The notes: generated by a model from the letters alone, not told the origin. Counted from the first letter of the stretch, positions 12,601 to 24,059 are shown. The stretch is DNA of 64,000 bases from Eudorina sp. 2006-703-Eu-15 (GCA_003117195.1 BDSI01000030.1:1079355-1143354), one strand, 5' to 3'. Numbers and translations: made by a program.

Positions 12601-15600
12601 TCGAAAGCAGTCATAATCGGATATGGCTTTAAATGTGATCTTAAACGTACGGCATGTAACGTGAATCTGCGGCGGGGCAAGCCGAGCAGAACACGGCGAC
12701 GTTGGTTCTCGCATCTCCCTGCCGCGGTAGGTGCTTGCGTGTGCCTCCAGACTCCCTGTCCCAACTATATATTCGCTGCGCTGGCGTGCTGTCCAATCTC
12801 CGTATGTACGTGCAGCCAATGTGGGCAGCGACGACGTCGTCCTCACCGCCATAGGCGCGGCCCCCGCAGCCATCCTCATCGGCCCTGACGGTGACATCAC
12901 AGACGACCAGCCTGTCGTACTCAACGCCACGGCATCGTATGATCCCGAAGCGACCCTACCTGGTCTGCAAGGCCTGGCATTCAAGTGGGAATGCAGGTGG
13001 GCCTTATGCTGCGCAGCGCTGCGTTGGCCGCTTCGCGCTCTCAAGTCCGACCAGCCGTGCATGCTGCACCCTAGAATGCACGCAATAAATCAATCTCATA
13101 ATAAGTTGACAACGGCGCCCCCAACTTGCTTGTATCATCTCCTCATACATACGTCATGAGCACGAAGGAAACCGCTCTCGCGGGACTTCGTCGGCAAAGC
13201 GTGCGGGCGGAGGTCACGAGCGATCTCCGTCCGCAACGATTCCCAACCAACTAACTGTCCTCACGCCCATCGCCTGGTTCTACTATGGCGACAAGCAAAT
13301 GTCGTATGGTGCGGTGGGCGTCTATCTGGCTGTTGTTATTTGCAGGCGGGATGACTACCCCGTCCCGTGCTTTCGAGGGTCGCAGCAGGGCGACGACTCC
13401 GCGCTGGGGCTGGGGCTGTGGGTGCTGCCCGCGGGGCTGCTGCAGAACGGCGTGGTCCACACCTTCACAGTCACGGTCATCAAGCCGGCGGGGGCCGGGC
13501 CTGCGGGGGCGGCGGCGCCCCCGTCGGCGACTGCGGCGGTCCGCTTCCGGCCTCGGCCCGCGTCTGAGAAGTTCCCGCGGGGCCTGCTGAGGCGCCTTTG
13601 CTCGGGGGCTGCGGCTTGTGCGGCGCCGCACCCGACCACCCGGCGACTTGCGCTGTTGCTGCTGCTGGAGGAGGACTACAGGTGGGGGATTTCGCTGTCT
13701 TTGTTGACAAAGGGGTACAGGTGGCGGAATGTTCAATCCAGCCAGCGGGAATACGGAAGGGTCTGCTGCCAGTTGGGGCCTCGGGACTGGTCGCTCGGCG
13801 GATGGAGGGTCCTGCACGTTCGTTTGCGAGGGGTCGATTCGGTGATACGATCCAGTTGATGTCAGGTGGGGCTTTCTGGAGATGCGAGGCGAAAACGACG
13901 GTGCGAGTAGATGAATTGCTCCGGCCGATCTTGGTTTATTAACATGCATCCAACAGCTCGCGCCCTGTGCGTGGGTCGCTTGACCTACATGCATATGGTT
14001 TACCTTCTTTGGTTCCTCGTTGCTCACGACGGCCGTCTATCTTCAGCGTTTCGTTGCCTTTTTGCTGGAATGAACATGTATGGGCTGATGGCTGCCTTGC
14101 TTGTGGTGCCTGACCTACCGCGTATACCTGCCTTTCCCACATGCAGCGACGCAACCGTTGTCTGGTCCAGCGACCAGATCCCCAGCGGCCTGGGCGCCCT
14201 CAGCGCCGAGACCGCCAAAACCGACAGCACGCTGCCCGCCAACGCAGTACGGCTCAGCATTCCACCGTCGTACCTGCCCATGACCCAGCCCGCCGTCACC
14301 GTGGTCGCAAACCTGGCCTACGCGGGTGCGACGGGCATGGCGTCTGTGATCGTACAGCTCGACAGCCCGCCAGAATGCAGCTTCGACCCAGCCAATGCGT
14401 CGGCGTGCCTCAGTGTCGTACTTGCGGCCGGCAAGGATACGTTTCCGTTGGCAGTTGCCGTCGTACGGGCGGTTGGCTTCACGGACGCCCAGGACGCCCA
14501 GCAGCTACTACGGTACGAGTTTGGGCTTGGCGATCCATCTGAGGGAGATGTGCGGCAGGTTGGCACGGGGTCGTCGGCGTCTCTGGCAGGCCTGCGCAAC
14601 GGTACCGTACAGATATACGGCTGCGCGCTCGACAGTGCAGGGTCCCGTACTTGCGGTACGGGTACGGTGGTGGTCAAACCACCGGGCCCCGCCTTCAACG
14701 CGACCGCGGTTTTGGCATTGCTGGATTTGGACTCTCTTGTGGCGGTGAGCACCAGTATGTGGATGTGGGTTTAGGGTATGGAGTGTATGATGGCGTTAGC
14801 TGCTGTCAGAGCTAGCGGTTGTCAACGCCGGGGAAAGATTCGCAATATTGTCAGTCGTGCAAACACTCAACGGGCCCGTTGTTATTAAGACATCTGGCTG
14901 CTGGAGTGTGCCTTCTGCCTTGCTTGCTAGCCGCCTGCCCTTTAGGGTGCCAATGCGTGTGCCCGCTAGCAGCCAGGAAGCATGTGAGCCCAATGCCAAG
15001 CAAGGTCCCAAGGACAAAGCCCAGTAGTCAGACGGAAGTTATCAGCAAATGGACATTCAGCAGTTCGTTGACAAACCCGCCGCCCGCGCTCTCCCGCCTC
15101 CGTCCCGTCCCTTCCGGAGCAAAGGGTAACAACCCCGGCGCAATGCTCCAGGGAGCGGCCCAGACGGCGCTCCTGCTGGGGATGATGGCTGCCGGCGGAG
15201 GCGACGGCGGCAGTACAAGTGATGACGGGGCGGCGCAGCTGCTGCTGGCTTCACGCAGTGAAAAGCTCCTGTCCGGCTTGATGTCCAACCTCGGTGGCGG
15301 CTTTGACAGCGACCGCGTGAGGGCGGGCCGGTCAGGGGGACATGCACGTGCGCGCGGTTTTTTGGACACAGATCGACACCGACATGGACGGTGTGCCACT
15401 ACTAGCTAGCTACAAGCCCATCAGCCATCACTGCTGCTGCTGCAACGCGCATCGCCAGGGCTGCACCACGCACGCCGCACATGCATTCGCCCCGACCATG
15501 CCTTCAATGGAACGAGGCGCCGCGGGCGGTTGTCTGCTGTGGGCCTGCTATGAGATCCCCCCTCAAGGAAACCCTAGCAACCCGTACCCTATCCCACCCT

Positions 15601-17939
15601 CCATCTCCCACCCGTAACCTACCTACCTACCTACCTACCTACCTACCTACCTACCTACCTACCTACCTACCTACCTACCTACCTACCTACCTACCTACCT
15701 ACCTACCTACCTACCTACCTACCTACCTACCTACCTACCTACCTACCTACCTACCTACCTACCTACCTACCTACCTACCTACCTACCCTACCTACCTACC
15801 TACCTACCTACCTACCTACCTACCTACCTACCTACCTACCTACCTACCTACCTACCTACCTACCTACCTACCTACCTACCTACCTACCCCCCCCCCTACC
15901 TACCTACCTACCTACCCCCCCCCCCCCCCCCCCCCCCCCCTACCTACTTACCTACCTACCTACCTACCGCGCCCCCACTGCCGCCGCCACCGCAGGGCCT
16001 GCTGGTGGCCTCCACCGTTGCCAGCCTGGCAAAGAGCGGCGGAGAGCTGGTGCCCGACTCCACAAAGGCGAAGTACGGGAACGCCGCTAGAGAGCTGGTC
16101 GATGCAGCACTCGGCACCGCCGGCGCTGCAGGCGGAGGCTCCTCTTCCTTCTCATCCTCCTCCTACTCCTCCTCCGCTTTAGATCCCGCCTTTGGCAGCA
16201 GGATCTGCGCCCTTTTCGGCGTCTCAAAACCCTCATTGAGATCCATATCAGGATCCGGATCTGAATCTGGGCGGAGGAGGGGCTGGCAGCGACGACGCCG
16301 CCTGGGCGCAACGCAACAGCAACAGCAGGTGGCTCAGGAATGGCTCAACAACACGGTCCAGGCTGCGTTGAGACTGGCAGGAGGCCTGGCAGGCCTGGCT
16401 GTGCCTGGAGGCGACGGCGTCAGCTCGTCCGGCAGTGGCGTGCACCTCTCGGTCAGTGCCGTACAGGTGTACGGCAGCGGCGCCGCAGCCACCGCCACGG
16501 CGACGGTGTCAGCCGGCGGCGGGCCAGTGCTGGCGGTGGCCGCCGTTGGCGGCAGCAGCAGCGGCGCCGCCGGCGGGCGTCGCCGGCTGGTAACACTATC
16601 GCAGCTGCGCGCAGAGGACGATACATACGTTTCCGCAGTACTTCCTCCGGTGCCCTTCCCGCTGTTGCCGCACTGGCAGCGGCAACAGCGAGTACTGCAA
16701 CAGCGGCGGCGGGTCCAGCAACAGCAGGTCTCCCCACTGGCTGCCGCCACTCCCGCCGCCGCCGTCGCAACCTTAAACCTACCCGGCAGGGTTGCGACCA
16801 GCGCCGCGGGGTACGCCCTGTCCTTGGTATACCTGTCCGCCTCGGCCACCTCCGTGACCGCCGCTCTGGGTTTGAGCCTGCCCGCGTCTGTGACGCTGCG
16901 CAGCGGTGTCGTACAGCTGGCGTGGACGACGACGTCATCCAGCTCCCCTGCGACGCCGCCGCCGCCGCCGCCGCCGCATCTGGGCGGCGCCGCCACCATC
17001 ACGCTGCGAATCCTAACCACCGACTACGACCCCAGCAAAGTCGGCGCGTGCCTGTCGTACAACGTCACCGCTGCGACCGTCACCGGCCCCCTTACGGGCC
17101 TCGCATCCGCCGCCAGCTCAGCGACAATGCTGTCGTACAATGCGACCACGGGTCTGGTGACGTGCGTCGTCACCGCGGTCGCCGCATACGTCGTGGCGCA
17201 GGGCCCCGAGTCGGCCTATCCCGGTAGTCCGCTACCGACACCCTCATCGACCTCTCAACCGGTGGCGGCGGCGGAGGCGGCTGCACCGCCCGCAGCCATC
17301 ATCACAGGTGCAGGCCTGGCTGCGGGCTTGACGACGCAGGCGGCGGCCTCGCCGCCGCCGCCGCCGCCGTCTCCCACCAACGTCCAGCTGGCGCCCGGGT
17401 CCGTCTCCGGCCTCGAGCCGCACAACAGCAGCGGCGGGCTCAGCATGGCCGCGATCTTGGCCATCGTCGGCGGGGCTGTGGGCGCGGCCATCTTGATCTC
17501 GGCGCTGGCGCTTGTGGCTGTGAGGGCTCGCCGCAGACATCACCAAGCGACCGCCTTCTCGGGCCGGCGGGACGCTGCCGCCGCCGCTGGGCTGCAGCCC
17601 GCGCAGGCCGGCGGCGGCGGCGCCTTGGCGGCGGGCCCGCTGGCGGATGGGCCGTATTATTCCAGCAGCCCCGCACCGACGACCGCACAGCAGGGCTGGT
17701 GGCCCTCGGCGGGTACGCAGGTGGTTCCGTTCGACTCAAGTTCGGCGCCAGCAGTAGTGGCGCCGACAATGACGCAGCAACAGCAGCAGCAGCCGCAGCA
17801 GCAGCAGCTCCGCTGGCGAGGCGGCTACCCGGCGGGTGCCGTTTCCGGCGGCGGCGGCACGGCGCCTGCTGCTGTGCCGCGCGTGAGGACCGCCTGGGAC
17901 GACTCGGCGTCGAGGCTCGCCGCCGAGCCGCTTGATTGA
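6656..17939 (+). CDS. Large single-pass surface protein: Ser-Pro stalk, REJ/PKD-like ectodomain, degenerate GPS-like segment
   Basis: Twelve exons join in frame: 6656-6796, 6869-9187, 9745-9825, 10049-10317, 11213-11282, 11668-11833, 12216-12371, 12816-12996, 13346-13681, 14147-14744, 15032-15316, 15996-17939, giving about 2181 residues. Exon 1 ends in a signal-like segment ([16 protein letters not shown]). Residues about 48-440 are Pro/Ser-rich, the kind of sequence that is hydroxylated and glycosylated in algal walls. A Cys-rich region follows (about 450-780). Residues about 820-1440 read as a REJ module of the polycystin/sea-urchin egg-jelly receptor type: [26 protein letters not shown]...FKWEC. 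A juxtamembrane segment with paired cysteines precedes one membrane helix (about 2018-2043, [20 protein letters not shown]) and a roughly 138-residue Gln/Gly-rich tail. The 3' ends of exons 9 and 11 are the least certain. A surface recognition or adhesion role is inference. Confidence 0.8.
7520..8034 (+). repeat. 45-bp coding minisatellite (Ser-Pro stalk)
   Basis: About eleven tandem 45-bp units, each encoding [15 protein letters not shown] with slight variants (for example PRPPL and ALHSP near the 3' end). The reading frame is kept throughout because the unit is a multiple of three. This array makes most of the rigid, presumably O-glycosylated stalk of the REJ protein and is likely to vary in copy number between strains. 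Confidence 0.95.
9841..9906. repeat. GGAT tetranucleotide microsatellite
   Basis: About sixteen uninterrupted GGAT units inside intron 3 of the REJ gene, shortly after the 5' splice site at 9826. Confidence 0.95.
9914..9965. repeat. 16-bp tandem repeat, three copies
   Basis: GGACGCACCCCTGTCT occurs three times in a row, immediately downstream of the GGAT array in the same intron. Confidence 0.95.
10533..10568. repeat. 9-bp tandem repeat, four copies
   Basis: GTTAGGGCA three times plus one variant (GTTAGGACA), within intron 4 of the REJ gene. It contains TTAGGG but the spacing is 9 bp, so it is not a telomeric array. Confidence 0.9.
11053..11094. repeat. GCGGT pentanucleotide tract
   Basis: Imperfect run of TGCGG units in intron 4 of the REJ gene, with two interruptions (GGAAC). 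Confidence 0.9.
15619..15968. repeat. TACC microsatellite with poly-C interruptions
   Basis: About 350 bp of TACC units broken by single-base slips and two poly-C runs (near 15891 and 15917). It fills most of the intron 15317-15995 of the REJ gene and stops only about 27 bp before the 3' splice site. The long YLPT-type open frame across it is an artefact of the repeat. Confidence 0.97.
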
Positions 17940-19599
17940 TTGAAGGCGGTGGTGCGTGGCCGTCACGGCGGCAGCCAAGGCTGCGTTCGGTCGGCGGAGT
18001 CAGATGGCCCCGCGTGTAACGCTGGGTTACAGTATAAGTCCCTAACAATGACCCTGCACAGCATCTCGAGAAGCCTTTGGCCGCGCCGTGTTACACCGCG
18101 GGTGTCATGTGAAACACAGACACGTGCGTACATACACGCAAAGTAAGAACAAGTTACTGGCACACATGCACAGTACGTAGGTTGCACGCGTTGTCGTTTG
18201 TATTGCCAAGCAATTTATTTATGATAATCGATCAACGGCTCGCAGCAGCGACGTACGGCGTTCACCGTCGTCGTTGACCTACGTACGTTGACCAGCCCCT
18301 CAATCGACCATACATCCAGCCAGTGATCGGTCAGCATGCATCACAATGATGAGACAACGACGGACCCGCCGCCGCGCGGTCCAAGCGACCGTCTACATAC
18401 AGACCGCCGCGCGAGCGAGGTAGGGCAACTGGGCAGGTAGGCCTGCGTGAACGAACGCGCGGCGGCAGGTGCTGAAGGATGAACGCTCACGAGCATAGAA
18501 CTGTCATCATGCATGTCCGCTGTAACGAACATCCTTATTAATGTATGGCGGGGAGTTTCTTCGCAGTGATCGATGCATCTGCTGGCTTCCGCCCTTGTAA
18601 GGCTTGTTGAATGGACGTATGTTCATTTCCGCGCGGTATAGTTGCTTGTGGCGTTTCGGCTTACGCTTTCTGCTGCGTACGCCTAAGATGACTAATGAAG
18701 CTTGCGTGTTCGTTAATGCAGCGTATGTAGACAGCGCGCGGACGCCATCCACGCAGGGGCGGCCGGGGCCGTGGATGGTCTTGTCTCATCACTTTTTGGT
18801 GTGTATGTTGCGTCGCACGCTTGCTTATACCTGCTTGTTTATTTGGATGGAATGCATGACGTGCTGCGTCTGCGCCGGCGGCGGTAGCGGCGGGCGGGGC
18901 GGCTCGCTCCGCGGGCAGGCAGGGGCGCGCGGCTGCGTGGTCGGCGCATGCCCGATGCGTAATGTGTGGGCGGGGGTCTATCTATCTGTGCTTTACTATT
19001 GACTGGGAACAGAAGCAGCAGCAGATCGTTTTGCGTGAGGCAAGACGACGATCGAGTCGAGACGGAGGAGGCAGAAGGCAGCAGGTAATAATTGCTGATC
19101 AATGTACGTACCGACGTACGTACCGACGTACGGCGGGCATCGCAGCGAGAACATGTATGTAGTGCCTGTATGTGTGCGGTACTTACCGCAACAGCCAAGC
19201 AACCGCTGTGGTCGATCGCGGGAGGGAGGGATATCAACAATCTGGAGGGCACGTGCGTGGGCTGTCTCTCACAATTGAGGCGGGAATACTTACTCTTTAC
19301 CACGCGTGGGTTCTAATGACCTTCACTTGCTTGGCCGCCTGAAGGCGGCATGCATCCGCCGCCACGCACGTACGGCCCCACGCGCCTTGCGTGCGATGCA
19401 GGACTCGGGAAGGCGTGCCCCCCGCCTCGCTCGTTCCTGTATGTATGTGATCCGTCCTGTCCGACGAGTGGCGGCTCCACGCAGTACGTGGTTCTGCTGG
19501 CGATCTCAAACGAATGCATGATGAACTCATTGCGCAGCACGTACGCACTAATAATTATTGATCATGCATCTTAAGCATCGTGAGCAGCCTCGGCTTCTT
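17940..19599. other. Intergenic between the REJ gene and the LINE
   Basis: No gene recognised. The first part should hold the 3' UTR of the REJ gene. The rest is dotted with CGTACGTA/TACGTACG palindromic runs, densest at about 19105-19135. Open frames on both strands are short and without family resemblance. Confidence 0.5.
18015..18019 (+). terminator. Candidate TGTAA poly(A) signal of the REJ gene
   Basis: TGTAA lies 76 nt after the stop codon of the REJ gene. TGTAA is the established polyadenylation signal of Chlamydomonas and Volvox; a match of five bases alone is weak evidence. Confidence 0.45.
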
Positions 19600-19610
19600 T
19601 GTTTTGACAT

Positions 19611-20336
19611 GTGTACCGCCTCCGCCCTGCCGAAGAAGACCTAACCACGGCCATGCAATATGCGGACGATACTGAAGTGATCATGGGCAGCTCGGCCGAA
19701 CTCGGGCATTTCCTGGCGAGCATGGACACCTTTGCCAGGGGTTCGGGACAGAAACTGAACCCCGACAAGGTGGAACTGTTTCCGGTGGGACCCGCTGAGA
19801 AAGGGGTAGAGGCAGGAGGCGAGGAGGTTCGGTGCTGGATGCGAGTGGTCAAAACCGCCATGGCGTTAGGCCTGCCGTACACGGACGTGGATGGCGCCCC
19901 GGAGATGGACTGGGGAGCGCAGATGGACAAGGTTGGCGTCAGATTCACGAGGATTTCGCAATTGTCACTGTCCGCCTTCGGGAGGGCATCGGCAGCCGCG
20001 GCGTACGGGCTGCACAGACTCACTTGGCACATGGAGCATGGCGGGATGCCTCCGGAGGCAGTGATAGACCGACTCGAAGGGTGGACGGCACGCCTAGTAG
20101 ATAGGGCCCAGGGCCCCGAAGCCACCGAGAGGCGGCCTACTGGGATGCCACGTAGTCTGCTGCCTGGGCACCCGGCGGTGGGGGGCTTCGGCGCGCTGCC
20201 GCTGCGGGAACATATCCGAGCGCGCTGGGCCTCAACGGCGGTGCGGTACATGAGGAGGACACGCCACCAGAGGGCCGTCCCCTGGCAACGAGTTGTGGAC
20301 ACGATCCTAGCGGACGCCTCAGAGGCATGGAAGTAA
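19611..20336 (+). pseudogene. LINE reverse transcriptase fragment (YADD to thumb region)
   Basis: The frame opens directly into TTAMQYADDTEV, the RT motif containing the two catalytic aspartates, followed by SGQKLNPDKVEL, which matches the next conserved RT block. The RT motifs upstream, including the first catalytic aspartate, are absent, and no start codon is expected. The frame stops at 20336; coding similarity appears to resume one frame over at 20344, so a frameshift or stop separates the halves. It cannot encode an active polymerase. Confidence 0.85.
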
Positions 20337-20343
20337 GCCGCGC

Positions 20344-21660
20344 ATGGTGCTTACGGCAACGGGCGACAGCCCATGGAGAGGGATTCGAAGGCTAGAACCA
20401 GAGGTACAGCGGGTCGTGACAGCCCTAGCCGCCCTGCCGAGAGTGGTGGACATCGCCGAACACCCGCTCTCCCCGGGGGCATGGTGCTGGAACGCACCAC
20501 TGTGGGGGAACCCACTGCTCCCGGAGGAACTGCCCCAGGGGGGCCGCCCCGGCCTCGAGCATATATTCCCAGACCTGGTGGACTGCATCGGGCTGCAAAC
20601 GATCGGACAGTTCATCCGTGTGGGGGAGGCGCTCCGGATGGTAACAGACGGCTGGGCAGAGCCACACTACATAGACTCCGCTCGCATGGCACGGTGCGCC
20701 GCACGGGCATGGGCGACCTTCGCACAGGATTGCCTGGGCTCTCGCGCGGGGGCCAGGCGATGGGGTGATTGGCGGCAATGGGCCGAACTAGACCGACGCC
20801 TGGTGGACCTTCAAGCAAGGCTGCCAGCGGCCTGGGTGGCAGCAGCCCTAGAGGTACGGGCGGATGGGTCCCAGGGGGCGCATGTGCCCACGGAAGAGGA
20901 CGTGACGGCCATGCTGCTCGATCGCATGGGCTGCTGGCGGTTGAAAAATGGGCTGAAGGTGGCCCTGAGAGAGTACTCTGTTCGAGTGGGGACGGCGATG
21001 CAACTAGCAGAGGTGGCGGAACGGCGCAGTTCGGCCCACTTGCTGTTTGCCTGTGAGGCGGTAGGACTGGGGGCCACCGACCCGATCACTCAGGTGGCGG
21101 CCGCCCGGATCCAGGGACTGCTGAGCCGCCTCTGGCTTAGTACCCGGTGGGAAAATGAGCGTAAGGAGGCCTTTTGGCGCCTCACAGTCGATGGCGTCCC
21201 GTTGTTGGGCAATTCCCATATGCGCCACGCGAGGGTGGCGCGGTGTGGGTGCGGTGGATACCCAACGGAAGGCGAGGGGACAGAAACACCCCGCCAGCAC
21301 CATTTCTGGTCGTGCCGGGTGGCCCAGGCGGTGGTGGGTCAGATGGAATCGCGTCTAGGGGCGCGGATACGGAGGACGCATGTCTGGCTGGCGGAACCCC
21401 CGCCACCCGTTGAGCAGTGTGTATGGGATGTGGTGGTGTTGGCCGCGATCGCGGCCATGGAGACTGGTCGCCGATTCATGGCGGCCGCCCTGCGGCGGTC
21501 AGTACCAGGTCAGGGTACGACTGTACGGCCGGGACCGAAATTGGCAGAGCAAGGGGAGCGGCGCGCAGTCGCTGACTTTGGGGGCGCCTTCACGGGTTTG
21601 CCCAGTTGGGCCTCCCGAGACGTGGATGGACCTCGGTGGGCCCCTTCCAACCTTTCTTGA
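20344..21660 (+). pseudogene. LINE ORF, C-terminal region
   Basis: Long open frame of 438 codons in a +1 frame relative to the RT fragment, without a recognised enzymatic domain. Near its end is a Cys/His cluster, CGCGGYPTEG followed by HHFWSC, in the place where many LINE ORF2 proteins carry a C-terminal zinc-knuckle-like motif. It was probably continuous with the RT frame in the ancestral element. Confidence 0.7.
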
Positions 21661-22233
21661 AAGTGTCGGGGGGAGTCTTGCGGTGTGCGGGGCCTGCTCC
21701 CGATGAGGGATGAGGCACGGGTTCCCCGCCCTCTACCTGTTTGTATTCGGGTTATCCGACCCGGGGCTCAAGTTGGGGACCTGGCCTGCCCTCAGATTGG
21801 GTAGGAGGTAGGGCTCCCGTTGGTGTGTTATTGCTTGACCTAGGTATTTCTTCTGATGCGGGCTACTCCACTAGCGGTCGCTGGGCAGTGTCACGAGCCA
21901 GGCGTGGGTCTTCCAAGGCCTCGACAGGGTGCAGCGTTGGGTGCCTCAGGGGTGGTGGTAGCTGGGTGATGGGGTGCCTGTGTGGCGACCTCCCCTGTGC
22001 TTGGCTTTATCCACTTCTGGGGATTCTGCCCTCTGCTGTGCCTATCCCTTTGGTAGTGTTGCCCCGCTGCGCGCCTCTGCTTGCTTCGGTGTCTGGCTGG
22101 GTGGGGTCATGGCCCGGTGTGTTTTTGGGTGCGGCCTTGAGGTGTGGAGATGTCCTGCCGCGGGGCCTGCTGGGGCTTGCCCTGGTACACACCGGTGATC
22201 CCTTTGGGGTCCGCTGTAACGTTCATTCAAATG

Positions 22234-23111
22234 GTACTAGCAGCGGTGCGTGTCTTTCCTCCTTATTAGTCCCCCTGCGCGCCTTCCCCACCTCGCTGTA
22301 AGGAATGGTCTCCGTGGACGTACGGATGCTGCTGTGCATCTGCTTTGTCGTGCATCCATACAATGTAACCGTTACAAGGAGGTAGTACCACTAGCTAGTC
22401 CCGACCGGGCGACCATATATCATTTGAATTTTACGAAAGTCACGACACCATCTGTCAGCCGTCCACGCATCCGTCCCGCCATGAGTTTACCTACGTACGG
22501 CTCCGTCGGCCCTGCATGATTTGAGGTAATAATTTATACTAAATTCAAAATATACAATACTCAGATCTAAGCCGAGGCGTATGTAATTATTAAGGGCGCG
22601 GGGGAACGTTACAGGCGAGATGTATGATGGGTTTCCCCTGGCCTTCGTTTGCACCTTCCGCCACCATTATGATACGAGGTACAATTTGCGTGAATGAGTG
22701 GACGTCTGCCAAGTAAAGTATGGATGGCGGGGCCAGTGCTGGGTCTTCCGGGACACCGACAGGTTGTTGAAGCCGGGTCGCGGACTTTTGGGGTCGCCAG
22801 GCTGTATCGGTCTGCCGCGGCACACTTTGTTCATCAGTGAGTCATTTCTGTAAGGGCTCGGGGGCGTCAAGTCGCTGGCGATATCATACGCTGTGGTGCA
22901 CAGGGTAGTCACGCAGCACGGGAGGGCGAGCGAGCGAGGGTCAGCGAAAGTTGTAAATTTGGGCCCGATCTAGGTTTTGCAATCATGCTATGGATTCAAC
23001 CATTACCTTATGACGAGTTGCTGCGGCTGCGAGGAAGGCTGCTATGACGTGTGCAATTGGGCTGCGGATTAATGGTAGCCAGGGTAATCAATGATCGATT
23101 ACCCTTGATGG
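22234..23111. other. Spacer between LINE and MULE
   Basis: No gene recognised. It contains a 21-nt sequence at 22359-22379 that recurs inverted at 1589-1609 (see findings) and an AT-rich stretch around 22520-22600. Confidence 0.5.
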
Positions 23112-23120
23112 TAATAGTGA
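23112..23120. repeat. Left 9-bp target-site duplication
   Basis: TAATAGTGA, identical to 27219-27227 and directly abutting the inverted terminus. Nine base pairs is the size typical of MULE (Mutator-like) insertions. Confidence 0.88.
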
Positions 23121-23370
23121 GCATACCGTCCGCGACACCCGGCCAATATGAGACGCCGCCCTGGAGCGGTGAAACATGCTTCGTTGTCAGTGCGGTTCAC
23201 GCAACGGCAACGTGTCTACATGTTATAGGTTTGATAGCACTGTTCGTTGCAATAAAGATGCAGGGATAAACTTGACATCTCCACACTCGCGTTTGTCATG
23301 CAAGACCGGTTCACATAAGCTCCTTGCCAGGCAGCGTCCGTTGCATATCCGCTTATAGCTATACGTTCTT
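23121..23370 (+). repeat. Left terminal inverted repeat of the MULE
   Basis: Reverse complement of 26965-27218. The match is almost base for base from ACACCCGGCCAATATGAGAC (23135) to CTATACGTTCTT (23370); the outermost 14 or so bases are less conserved. Confidence 0.93.
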
Positions 23371-23509
23371 AGACCCAAACGCTTTCCTAAGGCAATCAAC
23401 GGTAACTTTTTTCAGTCCACATCCGAGTGTCCCGGGCACAACAGTGCGCTTGCGACCATGAAGCTTTTCTTCACGACGACACGCACCTAGTTACCCAACC
23501 TCGTGTTGA

Positions 23510-23751
23510 TATGGGCAATCAACGCCAACCAGCGCTCGACCCCGTAAATGAAGACAACGAGGACAGCAGCTCTGACGAGGAGGACTGCATCAGCATCTCG
23601 GACCTTGGAACAGTGGGCCTTAGGGCGAGCTTTGACCAAGAGCGCTACCGGGTAAGCCAGCAGCGAAGGATGTGCGCCGCGCATTGTGCCATACGCCCAA
23701 CAGACCGCATCAAGCGCGCAGCTCGCGCACCGTCTGGGTCAGGTGGCTGAA
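23510..23751 (+). pseudogene. Possible N-terminal acidic segment of the MULE protein
   Basis: Open frame beginning MGNQRQPALDPVNEDNEDSS with a dense acidic run (SSSDEEDCISI). It lies inside the element upstream of the transposase-like exons. Nothing between here and about 24080 resembles the catalytic DDE core, so its link to the downstream exons is a guess. Confidence 0.35.
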
Positions 23752-24059
23752 GGATTTGTCACGCTCGGCAGAAGCGAATCCAATTTGGCTGTGTCCTGTG
23801 CTACGTGTAGGTGAGGACAGGCTGCGCCGAAAGGCCCAGCCCACAAGGCACCAGGTCAGGTACCGGACCTGGCAGCTCTCTGCATGCCGCGCAACGGGCC
23901 CAGGCCGGAAGCGCTGCCGGAGCAGCGCTGTCGCCACTTGGTGGGACAGGCGCAGCACCAGCAGCAACAGCAACGGCTGGCCCTCTCCCGGTACCGACAT
24001 TTAACAGCCCAGCACTGCGTGTCGGCAAGCAAGTGTACCACCGGAGCAGGAGCGCAGGC

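Larger units (their letters stand above)
19600..22233 (+). mobile_element. 5'-truncated non-LTR retrotransposon (LINE)
   Basis: The left part encodes the second half of a reverse transcriptase starting just before its YADD catalytic motif, so the endonuclease and most of the RT are missing. A long C-terminal region follows, then about 570 bp of GT-rich 3' UTR ending with CCGCTGTAACGTTCATTC. The last roughly 185 bp recur, always ending with TTCATTC repeats, in the tandem array at 4736-5720 (minus) and, more truncated, at about 42044-42125 (minus) and 55695-55777 (plus). A shared 3' end with variable 5' truncation is the hallmark of target-primed reverse transcription. The left boundary is approximate and I could not see a clear target-site duplication. 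Confidence 0.85.

Noticed and set aside
14810..15030. Alternative REJ exon reading [20 protein letters not shown]
   Set aside because: Open and preceded by an AG, but it ends at a stop before any donor that would reach the exon at 15032, and the direct junction 14744-15032 is in phase.
15481..16182. Plus-strand frame with dozens of YLPT units
   Set aside because: Pure TACC microsatellite inside an intron; its frame conflicts with the flanking REJ exons.
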